This document shows positions 25,509 through 33,589 of a stretch of DNA of 64,000 bases, piece after piece. Source of the stretch: Rugamonas rivuli (GTDB lineage Bacteria; Pseudomonadota; Gammaproteobacteria; Burkholderiales; Burkholderiaceae_D). The stretch is from NCBI RefSeq assembly GCF_009380165.1, contig NZ_WHUF01000002.1:1054001-1118000 (forward strand), read 5' to 3'. Position 1 is the first letter of the stretch, and the number at the start of each line of letters is the position of its first letter. A program made the translations under genes and the position numbers. The notes beneath the pieces are model-generated. The model did not search any database, was not told the DNA's origin, and was given only the letters and a program-made list of their open reading frames with translations.

Positions 25509-26354
25509 TTACTTGCCCGGCTTGGCCGCGCCGGCCGCTTCCAGCGCCAGCTGGTCTTCGGTCTTCGAGTAGTCCGGGAAGTATTTGTTGGTCACGGCCA
25601 GGAACTCGCGCGAACGATAAGCGGCCGCGAGATCCTTGGCGAACTGCTTGTCCTTGTCCGCGCTGCGGATCGCCACCAGGTTGATGTAGTTGGCCGAGAT
25701 CTTCTCAGTCAGCAGCGCATCTTTCAGCTTCATGCCCGCCGCCAGCGCGTAGTTGCCGTTGACGAAGGAGTAGTCGGTATCCTGCAGGGAGCGCGGCAAC
25801 TGCGCGGCTTCCAGCGAGATCAGCTTGATCTTTTTGACGTTGACGGCGATGTCGCGCTCCGACGCTTTGATCGGATCGAACTTGTCGCGCAGCTTGATCC
25901 AGCCCAGCTGGTCCAGCAGCACCAGCGCGCGCGCCTGGTTGGTCGGGTCGTTCGGCATGGCGACGGTGGCGCCTTCCTTCACTTCGGTCAAGGCCTTGTG
26001 CTTCTTGCTGTAGATGGCGATAGGCGCGGTCGGGATCTTCACCAGGTCGGCCAGCGGCAGCTTGTTCTTGGCCGCGAACTCATTCAGATAAACGATATGC
26101 TGGAACACGTTGGCGTCCAGCGAACCTTCGGCCAGCGCGAAGTTCGGCTGGATGTAGTCGTTGAACTCCACCAGCTTGATCTTGTAACCCTGCTTTTCCA
26201 GGATAGGCTTGATGCCCAGCTTGATCTGGTCCGCGTACGGGCCGGCGCTGGTGCCGATCACCAGTTCTTTCGGATCCTTGGCGTAGCTCGGGGCGGCGAT
26301 GCCCAGGGAGAGGGCCAGTGCGGCCAGCAGCAGGTTGCGGCGAGGTGCTTGCAT
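25509..26354 (-). CDS. metQ: methionine ABC transporter substrate-binding protein (MetQ/NlpA family)
   Basis: 281 residues with a signal peptide (MQAPRRNLLLAALALSLG, cleaved near APSYA) and no lipobox Cys, so it is likely soluble in the periplasm. The mature part has the NlpA/MetQ pattern: ELVIGTSAGPYADQIKLGI, KIKLVEFNDYIQPN, LDANVFQHIVYL and VAMPNDPTNQARAL. It is the last gene of metN-metI-metQ, 14 bp after metI. D-methionine or a related ligand is also possible. Confidence 0.92.
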   Translation of the reverse strand: MQAPRRNLLLAALALSLGIAAPSYAKDPKELVIGTSAGPYADQIKLGIKPILEKQGYKIKLVEFNDYIQPNFALAEGSLDANVFQHIVYLNEFAAKNKLPLADLVKIPTAPIAIYSKKHKALTEVKEGATVAMPNDPTNQARALVLLDQLGWIKLRDKFDPIKASERDIAVNVKKIKLISLEAAQLPRSLQDTDYSFVNGNYALAAGMKLKDALLTEKISANYINLVAIRSADKDKQFAKDLAAAYRSREFLAVTNKYFPDYSKTEDQLALEAAGAAKPGK

Positions 26355-26368
26355 GAGTAGTCCTTTAG

Positions 26369-27049
26369 TTAGCGTTTGTCGAGGCGTTTGGCGATGCGGT
26401 TGCCGGTGAACTGGATCAGTTGCACCATGGCGATCAGGATGGCGACGGTGGCGACCATGATGTCGGTCTCGAAGCGGTAGTAGCCGTAGCGGATGGCGAG
26501 GTCGCCGATGCCGCCGCCGCCCACCACGCCGGCCACGGCGGAATAGGACAGGAAGCTGATCGACAGCACCGTCAGCGCCAGCACCAGGCCGGAGCGGGCT
26601 TCCACCAGCAGCACGCGCAGCACGATCTGCAGTTCCGATGCGCCGATGGCGTGGGCGGCTTCGATCACGCCGCGCGGCACTTCACGCAGGTTCTGTTCGA
26701 CCATGCGGGCGAAGTAGGGCACGGCCGCGAACGACAGCGGCACGGCGGCGGCCAGCGGGCCGATCGAGGTGCCGGCGATGATGCGCGTGAACGGCACCAG
26801 CGCCACCAGCAGGATGATGAACGGGAAGGAGCGCACCGTGTTCACCAGCCAGCCCAGCACCAGCGCGGCGGGACGGTTTTGCAGCGACTGGCCGTCGGCC
26901 ACCAGGAACAGCAGGATGCCCAGCGGGCCGCCGAGCACCACGGCGGCGGTCAGGCCTATGCCGAGCATGGTCAGGGTTTGGCCGAGCGCGGTCCACATTT
27001 CCGGCAGCATGGCCAGGATGGCGTCGAGAGAGGCGAGGTATTCAGACAT
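26369..27049 (-). CDS. metI: methionine ABC transporter permease MetI
   Basis: 226 residues with five or six membrane helices. The ABC coupling loop is GVIEAAHAIGASELQIVLRV (EAA motif, near residue 130). Length and the gene order metN-metI-metQ are standard. The ATG overlaps the metN end by eight bases, indicating coupled translation. Confidence 0.93.
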   Translation of the reverse strand: MSEYLASLDAILAMLPEMWTALGQTLTMLGIGLTAAVVLGGPLGILLFLVADGQSLQNRPAALVLGWLVNTVRSFPFIILLVALVPFTRIIAGTSIGPLAAAVPLSFAAVPYFARMVEQNLREVPRGVIEAAHAIGASELQIVLRVLLVEARSGLVLALTVLSISFLSYSAVAGVVGGGGIGDLAIRYGYYRFETDIMVATVAILIAMVQLIQFTGNRIAKRLDKR

Positions 27050-27866
27050 AGGCGGCCTCCGTGTCGGCGTTGTTTGGGGTGGAGCGGGCGGCCAGGATGC
27101 TGGCGGCGCCGTGCTGTGCCAGCTCGCGGCCCAGCGCGGTCTTGCGCGGTTCGGCCAGGCTGGCGGCGTCGTCGAGCGCGAACTGTTCGGCGATGGCGCC
27201 GTCTTCGATCACGGCCACGCGGTTGCAGATCTCGCCCAGCACCGACAGCTCATGGCTGACGATGACGATGGTGACGTTGAGGCGGCGGTTGATGTCGCGC
27301 AGCGTGGCCAGCAGCGCGCGCGTGGTTTCCGCGTCCAGCGCGGAGGTCGGTTCGTCGCACAGCAGCACGGCCGGGCCGCTGGCCAGTGCGCGGGCGATGG
27401 CGACGCGCTGCTTCTGGCCTCCCGACAGCTGGGCAGGATAGCTGGCCGTCTTGCCGCTCAACTCCACCAGTTCCAGGCATTCGTTGACGCGCGCGGTGAT
27501 CTGCGCTGCCGTCAGGCCGCCGTGTATGCGCAGCGGGAAGGCCACGTTGTCGAACACGGTGGCGTTTTGCAGCAGGTTGAACTGCTGGAAGATCATGCCG
27601 ATATTGCGGCGCGCATCGCGCAGGTCGCGTTTCGACAGCGCGGTCAGTTCGCGGCCGTCGACGAAGACGGCGCCGCTGTCGGGCTGTTCCAGCAGGTTAA
27701 ACAGGCGCAGCAGCGTGGATTTGCCGGCGCCGCTTTTGCCGATCAGGCCAAAGATATCGCCTTTGTTGACTTCCAACGATACGTCGCGCACCGCGTGGAA
27801 GTGGCCGCCGTCCGGCAGCGCAAAGGTTTTGCTCGCATGGGTAATGCGAATCAGGGGTGTAGTCAT
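27042..27866 (-). CDS. metN: methionine ABC transporter ATPase MetN, without the usual C-terminal sensor domain
   Basis: 274 residues. ATPase motifs are complete: GKSGAGKST (Walker A, near residue 39), LSGGQKQRVAIARAL (signature, near 140) and LLCDEPTSALD (Walker B, near 160). Typical MetN proteins are about 340 residues and end in a NIL/C2 domain that binds methionine and inhibits transport. Here the protein ends soon after the ATPase core with an Ala-rich tail. Feedback control may therefore be absent or run by other means. The ribosome site before the ATG is weak. Confidence 0.9.
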   Translation of the reverse strand: MTTPLIRITHASKTFALPDGGHFHAVRDVSLEVNKGDIFGLIGKSGAGKSTLLRLFNLLEQPDSGAVFVDGRELTALSKRDLRDARRNIGMIFQQFNLLQNATVFDNVAFPLRIHGGLTAAQITARVNECLELVELSGKTASYPAQLSGGQKQRVAIARALASGPAVLLCDEPTSALDAETTRALLATLRDINRRLNVTIVIVSHELSVLGEICNRVAVIEDGAIAEQFALDDAASLAEPRKTALGRELAQHGAASILAARSTPNNADTEAAYV

Positions 27867-27978
27867 GGGGAATAAGCTTGGGAGATGCAGTAGTGCAAGT
27901 ATCTCATCGGCTCTTCATGCGGCAAACGACTATTTTTTCCTTTCTATATATCAAAAACCTATAAAGAAGAAAGTGCAT

Positions 27979-28006
27979 ATCAAAACGTAAAACTATTCGT
28001 TTTGAT
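27979..28006. promoter_or_regulatory. inverted repeat upstream of metN
   Basis: Perfect 9-bp arms ATCAAAACG and CGTTTTGAT are separated by 10 bp, in an AT-rich region 113 bp upstream of the metN start. The 28-bp length suits a dimeric regulator, possibly a LysR-type sulfur regulator given the neighbouring sulfur genes. The identity is not shown. Confidence 0.45.
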
Positions 28007-28045
28007 TTTGTTGTTGCGGAATTAATCTGGCCGGCATGACTACTC

Positions 28046-28363
28046 GTGGAGCCGGCAATGGGAAATGTTAAGCATCGGACAACCGCAGGCGCCGATCCGG
28101 CCCTGGTCGAGATGGCGCGCAGCTACGGCCTCTCCGGCTGGCCGCTGTTTCTCGACGTGACCTTGCCGGCGGCGCTGCCTTCGATCCTGTGGTCCGTGCG
28201 CATCGGGCTCGGCCTGGTGTGGCTGCTGTTGATCGTTGCCGAGGCCGTCTCTGCGCAATCCGCGGTGCGCATCGCACTGTACGTCCTGCTGGGCGGCGCG
28301 GCCGATCTGGTGGTGCGCGCGACGGCACGGCATTTCCTGCGCTGGCATCCCGCTTACCGTTAA
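28046..28363 (+). pseudogene. remnant of an aliphatic sulfonate ABC permease (ssuC)
   Basis: About 105 codons match only the C-terminal half of SsuC-type permeases: GADPALVEMARSYGLSGWPL is the coupling loop, then LPAALPSILWSVRIGLGLVW and the last residues FLRWHPAYR. All N-terminal helices are missing. Inside, the segment that normally follows ISASSG (about 20 residues with the motif IGYMAMNAR and the start of the last helix) is gone, so AEAVSAQSA joins directly to [11 protein letters not shown]. The piece cannot be a working permease. It sits 16 bp before ssuB, where an intact ssuC would end. It is the scar of a large deletion. Confidence 0.75.
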
Positions 28364-28379
28364 GAATGGAGTAAACCGT

Positions 28380-29189
28380 ATGTATATTTCGACCGCCTTG
28401 TTCGACATCGACGATACGATACGCCGCCCGCTTCGGCCGACGCCGGCGCCGCCGCTCAAGCGGCAGGGCGTGGCGCTGGCGTTGGAAGACGTGAGCGTGG
28501 CGTTCGGCGCCCGTCCTGTGCTGAATGAACTGCGGCTCTCGCTGCGCGCCGGCGAATTCGTCGCCGTGCTGGGCCGCAGCGGCTGCGGCAAGACCACGCT
28601 GCTGCGCACCATCGCGGGATTGGACGGCGCCGATGCCGGCAGCATCGCGGTCGGCAACGGCGGCCTGGACCCCAGCATCCGCATCATGTTCCAGGAGCCC
28701 AGGCTGCTGCCGTGGAAGTCGGTGCTGGAGAATGTGGCGATCGGCAAGCCGCGCTCGCTGAATGCGGCGGCGGCCACGCTGCACATCGTCGGCCTGGCCG
28801 GCCGCGCCGACGATTGGCCGGCGCAGTTGTCGGACGGCCAGCTGCAGCGGGCCGCGCTGGCGCGCGCGCTGCTGCACGAGCCGCAACTGCTGTTGCTGGA
28901 CGAACCGCTGTCCGCGCTCGATGCGCCGAGCCGCGCCGAGCTGCAGCAACTGATCGAAGCGCTGTGGCAATCGCGCGGCTTCACCGCCGTGCTGGCCACG
29001 CACGACGTGCAGGAAGCGCTGGCGCTGGCCGACCGCGTGGTGCTGATCGAGCACGGCCGCATCGCGCTGGACTTGCCGGTGGACTTGCCGCGTCCGCGCG
29101 CACGCGGCAGTGCAGCGTTTGCTGCTTTGGAACAGAGATTGCAGCAGCGCATGCTGCAACCGCCGGCGGCGCTCGCCCCTGCGGCCTGA
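28380..29189 (+). CDS. ssuB: sulfonate/nitrate/taurine-type ABC ATPase (SsuB-like), probable orphan
   Basis: 269 residues. A ~30-residue N-terminal extension ([20 protein letters not shown]) leads to the ATPase core: Walker [10 protein letters not shown] (near residue 68), Q-loop [12 protein letters not shown], signature [15 protein letters not shown] (near 150; the standard is LSGGQ) and Walker [15 protein letters not shown] (near 173). The signature has Asp in place of the first Gly. The adjacent permease is a pseudogene and no sulfonate-binding protein is visible, so it may be decaying or may work with subunits elsewhere. The start at 28380 was chosen by spacing to the GGAGTAAACC ribosome site. 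Confidence 0.82.
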   Translation: MYISTALFDIDDTIRRPLRPTPAPPLKRQGVALALEDVSVAFGARPVLNELRLSLRAGEFVAVLGRSGCGKTTLLRTIAGLDGADAGSIAVGNGGLDPSIRIMFQEPRLLPWKSVLENVAIGKPRSLNAAAATLHIVGLAGRADDWPAQLSDGQLQRAALARALLHEPQLLLLDEPLSALDAPSRAELQQLIEALWQSRGFTAVLATHDVQEALALADRVVLIEHGRIALDLPVDLPRPRARGSAAFAALEQRLQQRMLQPPAALAPAA

Positions 29190-29419
29190 CATCCTCTCGG
29201 CCTTTAGGCAGATGCCCATCCGATCGCCGCTGCTCTATCATCGCAATATGAGCAGCCGGTTTTATGATCGATTTTATCGATAGTAAAGCGGTAAATATTT
29301 CGTTTTACAACGGTAGATGTGACGAGCATAATCGCTTCACTCGAAGACATGCACCGGGCGGGCCTCAGCTTGCCGGGTCGAGTTCTTACATATTGTTCCC
29401 ACATCCTGGAGTCTTACAA

Positions 29420-29986
29420 ATGAAAAAAATCTTTGCCCTGCTGGTTGCTGCTGGTATCTCGCTGTCCGCCTTCGCCGCTCCGGAGAACTTCACCTCCGAC
29501 GCGAACCACACCTTCGCCCGTTTCGAATACAGCCACTTCGGCTACTCGACCCAGCAGAGCCGCTTCAACAACACGACCGCCAAGATCGTGCTGGACCGCG
29601 CCGCCAAGACCGGCTCGGTTGAAGCGACCATCGACACCAAATCGGTCGATACCGGCTCGAAGCTGTTCGACGGCCACATCCAGGGCGAAGACTTCCTCGA
29701 CACCGCCAAGTTCCCGACCATCACCTACAAGTCGACCAAGTTCAACTTCGATGGCGACAAGCTGGCTTCGATCGACGGCAACCTGACCATCAAGGGCGTG
29801 ACCAAACCGGTCAAGCTGACCGTGACCCACCTGCAGTGCATGGATCACCCGATGCTGAAGAAACTGGCTTGCGGCGCCAACGCCACCGCCACCATCAAGC
29901 GTACCGAGTTCAACGCCGGTAAATACGCACCCTACGTCGGCGACGACGTGACCCTGACTTTCGCAGTCGAATCCATCAAGGACTAA
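29420..29986 (+). CDS. YceI family periplasmic protein
   Basis: 188 residues with a signal peptide (MKKIFALLVAAGISLSAFA, cleaved before APEN). The mature part is the lipocalin-like YceI barrel: SDANHTFARFEYSHFGYS, GSVEATIDTKSVDTG, FPTITYKSTKF and NLTIKGVTKPVKLTVTHLQC. YceI proteins bind isoprenoid lipids, and the physiological role is unclear. ATG 29420 is preceded by CCTGGAG. An upstream in-frame start at 29264 has no support. A strong terminator follows. Confidence 0.92.
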   Translation: MKKIFALLVAAGISLSAFAAPENFTSDANHTFARFEYSHFGYSTQQSRFNNTTAKIVLDRAAKTGSVEATIDTKSVDTGSKLFDGHIQGEDFLDTAKFPTITYKSTKFNFDGDKLASIDGNLTIKGVTKPVKLTVTHLQCMDHPMLKKLACGANATATIKRTEFNAGKYAPYVGDDVTLTFAVESIKD

Positions 29987-30024
29987 TCGAACTGGGCCTG
30001 GCTCAATTCCTTAGTCTCTGATGT

Positions 30025-30067
30025 GGGTCGGCGCGGTGCATGCATCGCGCCGGCCCGATTTTTTTTT
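30025..30067 (+). terminator. intrinsic terminator after yceI
   Basis: An 11-bp stem (GGGTCGGCGCG with CGCGCCGGCCC, one G-T pair) closes a loop holding ATGCAT. A run of nine T (30059-30067) follows. The run ends just before the ribosome site of the next gene. Confidence 0.85.
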
Positions 30068-30081
30068 AGGAGCAGTAGACA

Positions 30082-31845
30082 ATGAGAATGAACCAGTTCG
30101 CACTCGCAGCCGCATGGGCCTGCGCCGGTCTCGCGCAGGCCGCGCCGGACCTCATCATCAGCAACGGCAAGATCGCCACCATGAGCAAGGAGGGCGAGTT
30201 CGCCCAGGCCATCGCCATCAAGGACGGCAAGATCCAGGCCGTCGGCAGTAACGCCCGCATACTCAAACTCAAATCGGCCGGCACCCAGCTGATCGATGCC
30301 GGCGGCAAGACCGTCATTCCCGGCCTCAACGACTCCCACCTGCACATCATCCGCGAAGGCTTGAACTACAACGCCGAGCTGCGCTGGGATGGCGTGACCT
30401 CGCTGAAGACGGCGCTGCAAATGCTCAAGGAGCAGGCGGCGCGCACGCCGGAGGGCGCGTGGGTCAAGGTGGTCGGCGGCTGGAACGAATTCCAGTTCGA
30501 AGAAAAACGCCTGCCGACGCTGGCGGAAATCAATGAGGCGGTGCCGGACAAGCCGGTGTTCCTGCTGTACCTGTACGGCCTGGGCTTCCTCAACCAGAAG
30601 GGCATCGCCACGCTGGGCTACGACGCCAGCACCCGCTTCAAGGATGGCGAAGTGCAGCTGGGCGCGGACGGCAAGCCGACCGGCCTGCTGATCGCCAAGC
30701 CGAACGCGATGATCCTCTACACCACGCTGGGCAAGACCAACGCGCTGCCGCGCGCGCAGCAGCTCAACTCCACGCAGCAGTACTACACCGAACTGAACCG
30801 TCTCGGCCTGACCAGCGCCATCGACGCCGGCGGCGGCGGGCAGGCGTATCCGGACGATTACGCGGTCAGCCTGGAGCTGGCCAAGAGCGGCAAGCTGACG
30901 GTGCGTACCTCCTACTATCTGTTCGCGCAAAAGCCGGGCAAGGAGCTGGAGGATTACCAGCGCTGGCTCACCATGACCAAGCCTGACCGCAACGACCACC
31001 TGTTCTACGCCAACGGCTACAACACCGAGGGCGGCGGCGAGAACCTGGTGTGGAGCGCGGCCGACTTCGAGAACTTCCTCGAACCGCGCCCGGACATGCC
31101 GCCGCAAATGGAGAGCGAGCTGGAACCCGTGCTGCGGCTGCTGATCAAGAACCGCTGGCCGTTCCGCATCCACGCCACCTACGACGAGAGCATAGACCGC
31201 GACCTGGCCGTCATCGAGAAGGTCAACAAGGACACGCCGCTGAACGGCCTGCGCTGGTTCTTCGACCATGCCGAGACCATCAGCGACAAGCAGCTGGCGC
31301 GCGTGAAGGCGCTGGGCGGCGGCATCGCGGTGCAGAACCGCATGTACTTCCAGGGCGAGCTGTACTGGAAGCAGTACGGCGCGCAAACCCGCCAGATGCC
31401 GCCGATTAAAAAAATGCTGGAGATGAAAATCCCGGTCGGCCTGGGCACGGACGGCACGCGCGTCAGCAGCTATGGTCCGTGGCCGTCGATCTACTGGGCG
31501 GTGACGGGCAAGACTGCGGGCGGGCTCAGCGTGTGGCAGCCCAAGGATGTGCTGAGCCGCTACCAGGCGCTCAAGCTGATGACGCAGGGCAGCGCGTGGA
31601 TGAGCGGCGAGGAAAAGCTCAAGGGCACGCTGGCCCCCGGCCAGTATGCGGATCTGGCGATACTGCCGCAGGATTATTTCTCGATGGCGGCAGAGCAGAT
31701 CAAGAACCTGGAAAGCAGCCTGACCATCGTCAACGGCAAGGTGGTGTATGCGACGCGCGAGTTCAAGCAGTACGCACCGGCCTTGCCTGAGGTGGAGCCG
31801 GACTGGAGCCCCGTGAAATACTACGGCGGCTACCAGAACAAATAA
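30082..31845 (+). CDS. exported amidohydrolase, YtcJ-like (Amidohydro_3)
   Basis: 587 residues with a signal peptide (MRMNQFALAAAWACAGLAQA, mature from APDL). Features of the metal-dependent amidohydrolase superfamily are the N-terminal small domain (ISNGKIATMSKEGEFAQAIA), the first metal motif DSHLHI (near residue 80), FRIHATYDES and FDHAETIS in the middle, and GLGTDGTRV with the catalytic Asp (near 452). The C-terminal part rebuilds the small domain (LAPGQYADLAILPQDY). Family members hydrolyse amide, ester or formyl bonds, but the substrate is not predictable. AGGAG lies 10-15 bases upstream. Confidence 0.85.
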   Translation: MRMNQFALAAAWACAGLAQAAPDLIISNGKIATMSKEGEFAQAIAIKDGKIQAVGSNARILKLKSAGTQLIDAGGKTVIPGLNDSHLHIIREGLNYNAELRWDGVTSLKTALQMLKEQAARTPEGAWVKVVGGWNEFQFEEKRLPTLAEINEAVPDKPVFLLYLYGLGFLNQKGIATLGYDASTRFKDGEVQLGADGKPTGLLIAKPNAMILYTTLGKTNALPRAQQLNSTQQYYTELNRLGLTSAIDAGGGGQAYPDDYAVSLELAKSGKLTVRTSYYLFAQKPGKELEDYQRWLTMTKPDRNDHLFYANGYNTEGGGENLVWSAADFENFLEPRPDMPPQMESELEPVLRLLIKNRWPFRIHATYDESIDRDLAVIEKVNKDTPLNGLRWFFDHAETISDKQLARVKALGGGIAVQNRMYFQGELYWKQYGAQTRQMPPIKKMLEMKIPVGLGTDGTRVSSYGPWPSIYWAVTGKTAGGLSVWQPKDVLSRYQALKLMTQGSAWMSGEEKLKGTLAPGQYADLAILPQDYFSMAAEQIKNLESSLTIVNGKVVYATREFKQYAPALPEVEPDWSPVKYYGGYQNK

Positions 31846-31846
31846 G

Positions 31847-32434
31847 TCAGACCAGCTGGAACCAGCCCACCACAGCGCCCGCAGCCAGCAGCCACAGCAA
31901 GTGGATGCGGGTGCGCCAGATCACCAGGCCGGCCACCACCGACAGCGTCCACAGCGGCCAGTCGGTGGCCCAGCTGTGGTGCGCGCTGCCGAGGATGATC
32001 CCGACCGACACCATCAGCCCGACCACCACCGGCGCCATGCCTTGCTTGAAGGCGCGCACACCCAGCAGCTCGCGGTTCTGATGGCCCCAGCGCGCCGCCA
32101 GATAGGTCAGCGTGGTACTCGGCAGCATGATGCCTATCATCGTCACCAGCACGCCGGCCAGCGCCGCCGTGTAGCTGCCCGCGTTGAGGCCGACATTCCA
32201 ACCCATCAGCGCCACGAACAGCACGTTCGGGCCCGGCGCGGCCTGGGCGATGGCGATCGAATCGTTGAACTGCGATTGCGTCAGCCAATGGTGTTCCTCG
32301 ACCAGGAAGCGATGCATCTCGGACGTGGTGGAAATCGCGCCGCCTATCGACATCAGCGACAGCAGCAGATAGTGGCCGAACAGGTTGAGCCAGTCGGACA
32401 GGCTCAGCACGAGATGCAGCGGGGCGTCGTTCAC
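31847..32434 (-). CDS. chromate transporter family protein, second half-size subunit
   Basis: 195 residues, five or six hydrophobic segments. It has the CHR family pattern: SIGGAISTTSEMHRFLVEEH near residue 30, then AIAQAAPGPNVLFVALMGW near 60. It starts with GTG at 32434, where the TGA of the upstream partner overlaps it (GTGA), so the two half-size proteins are made together. Short CHR pairs are thought to form the anion transporter. Chromate and sulfate are known family substrates, and the true one here is not shown. Confidence 0.82.
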   Translation of the reverse strand: MNDAPLHLVLSLSDWLNLFGHYLLLSLMSIGGAISTTSEMHRFLVEEHHWLTQSQFNDSIAIAQAAPGPNVLFVALMGWNVGLNAGSYTAALAGVLVTMIGIMLPSTTLTYLAARWGHQNRELLGVRAFKQGMAPVVVGLMVSVGIILGSAHHSWATDWPLWTLSVVAGLVIWRTRIHLLWLLAAGAVVGWFQLV

Positions 32435-33009
32435 GGCTGATGTCCCTTCAGCTTGCGGTAGGTGAGCGTGACGCCGATGCTGCCCAGGATCAGCAGGGTG
32501 TAGGCCAGCGGCAGATGCAGCAGCACCACGAACACCACGCACAGCAGCGCGATGGCGCCTGTCAGCCACATCGGCAGCGGATGCTTGCCGAGCGCGGAGG
32601 CGAGCTTGAGGCCGGTCGCGGCGATCATGCCGGCCGACACCGCCGCCATGCCGCGCAAGGCGCCTGCCACGCCGGGATGGTGGGCGTAGTGCGAGTGCAG
32701 CACGGCCAGCACCAGCACCACCAGCAGCGGCACGGTCAGCATGCCGGCCAGCGCCACCAGGCCGCCGCGCAAGCCGTAGTAGCGGCTGCCGATCATCAGC
32801 GCCAGGTTGACCACGTTGGGGCCGGGCATGATCTGCGCGACCGCCCATTCCTCGATGAATTCTTCCTGCGTCAGCCAGCGCTTGCGCTCGACCATTTCGC
32901 GCTGCACGACCGCCAGCACGCCGCCAAAACCTTGCAGCGCCAAAATGGTGAAGGACAGGAAAAGATCGAATTGGGAAGAGGGGCGGGAGCGGGGCAGATC
33001 GGAAGTCAT
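32431..33009 (-). CDS. chromate transporter family protein, first half-size subunit
   Basis: 192 residues with CHR motifs GFGGVLAVVQREMVERKRWL near residue 30 and AQIMPGPNVVNLALMIG near 60. It is homologous to, but not the same as, its downstream partner. A hydrophilic N-terminus (MTSDLPRSRPSSQFD) precedes the first helix. Together with the next gene it makes a two-protein chromate-type transporter. The ATG at 33009 is divergent from the small gene at 33143. Confidence 0.85.
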   Translation of the reverse strand: MTSDLPRSRPSSQFDLFLSFTILALQGFGGVLAVVQREMVERKRWLTQEEFIEEWAVAQIMPGPNVVNLALMIGSRYYGLRGGLVALAGMLTVPLLVVLVLAVLHSHYAHHPGVAGALRGMAAVSAGMIAATGLKLASALGKHPLPMWLTGAIALLCVVFVVLLHLPLAYTLLILGSIGVTLTYRKLKGHQP

Positions 33010-33062
33010 GCACTATTATCGCGCAGAAACGCTTTAAATACAGAAATGATAGGAAGCTGACA

Positions 33063-33090
33063 TTGACTTTGGCCGATGCTCGCCCATACT
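33063..33090 (+). promoter_or_regulatory. possible promoter of the small ORF at 33143
   Basis: TTGACT (33063-33068) and CATACT (33085-33090) are spaced by 16 bp. The expected start lies about 45 bases before the ATG. Confidence 0.4.
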
Positions 33091-33142
33091 CCTTTAGCGT
33101 GTCGCAGATCAGGGTTTACTTCACCAACTCTTGCTAAGGATC

Positions 33143-33334
33143 ATGATGAACGTTTCGCTATTACAGCAGCGCAGTGATGAGCAATGCAGTGCCGCAGTCA
33201 ACCGCGGCATCCTGGTGCAATCCAGCTTCAACACCGTTTGCGCGATCGAATACATGAAATCCCACAACGTTGCTCCGCAGGTGATCGAACGGGTGCTATT
33301 ACACCCTGAACTGCGTCGAAAATCCCCTCATTGA
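33143..33334 (+). CDS. small conserved-looking protein of unknown function
   Basis: A 63-residue protein (MMNVSLLQQRSDEQCSAAVN ...). Its second half, AIEYMKSHNVAPQVIERVLL, has the character of an amphipathic helix pair (a helix-hinge-helix ending in Arg/Lys). An AAGGA ribosome site lies five bases before the ATG at 33143, and a promoter-like sequence is placed well. Small proteins of this type are known to me from related bacteria, without a function. It is the only coding sequence in this gap. Confidence 0.6.
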   Translation: MMNVSLLQQRSDEQCSAAVNRGILVQSSFNTVCAIEYMKSHNVAPQVIERVLLHPELRRKSPH

Positions 33335-33360
33335 CCCGTCAGCTTATACAGCCCCGGTGT

Positions 33361-33584
33361 TTACTTATGCACAAATCATGTTGACAAGAATTTTCTTTAA
33401 AAATTTTCTCGTTACAATACTTGACGCGCTAAGTCATTGATTTTTCAAGGGGTTTATTTTGCCTGTTGGATGGGCAGTTTGTTGAAAACCGCATAGGTAA
33501 AGCCTCCCTGCGGTGTCAAGAGGGTGATATCCACATAGATATCCACAGCGTCTGTGGATATCCGGAAAAGTGCTTTAACAATCC
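33361..33584 (+). repeat. direct repeat copy 1, with three DnaA-box-like 9-mers
   Basis: This is the first of two diverged copies flanking the REC-PAS gene. It shares with copy 2 the block TACTTATGCACA, a segment TTGCCTGT...GGCA.TTTGTTGAAA, the word TGTCAAG (33514-33520) and an end GCTTTAA..ATCC. It contains AT-rich DNA (33391-33412) and ends 6 bp beyond the regulator's stop codon. See copy 2 at 34611. Confidence 0.75.
33527..33561. other. cluster of three DnaA-box-like sites (copy 1)
   Basis: ATATCCACA at 33527 and 33539 (forward) and TGTGGATAT at 33553 (reverse) each match the DnaA box TTATCCACA at 8 of 9 positions. Spacings between starts are 12 and 14 bp, the same as in copy 2. Confidence 0.65.
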
Positions 33585-33589
33585 ACGAC

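Noticed and set aside
27867-28045. A SAM or other methionine riboswitch before metN
   Set aside because: No conserved riboswitch core or paired elements were found. Only a palindrome and AT-rich sequence are visible.
28046-28363. Reading the ssuC remnant as a complete small membrane protein
   Set aside because: It lacks the N-terminal helices and a conserved internal segment of the family, so it is a deletion scar.
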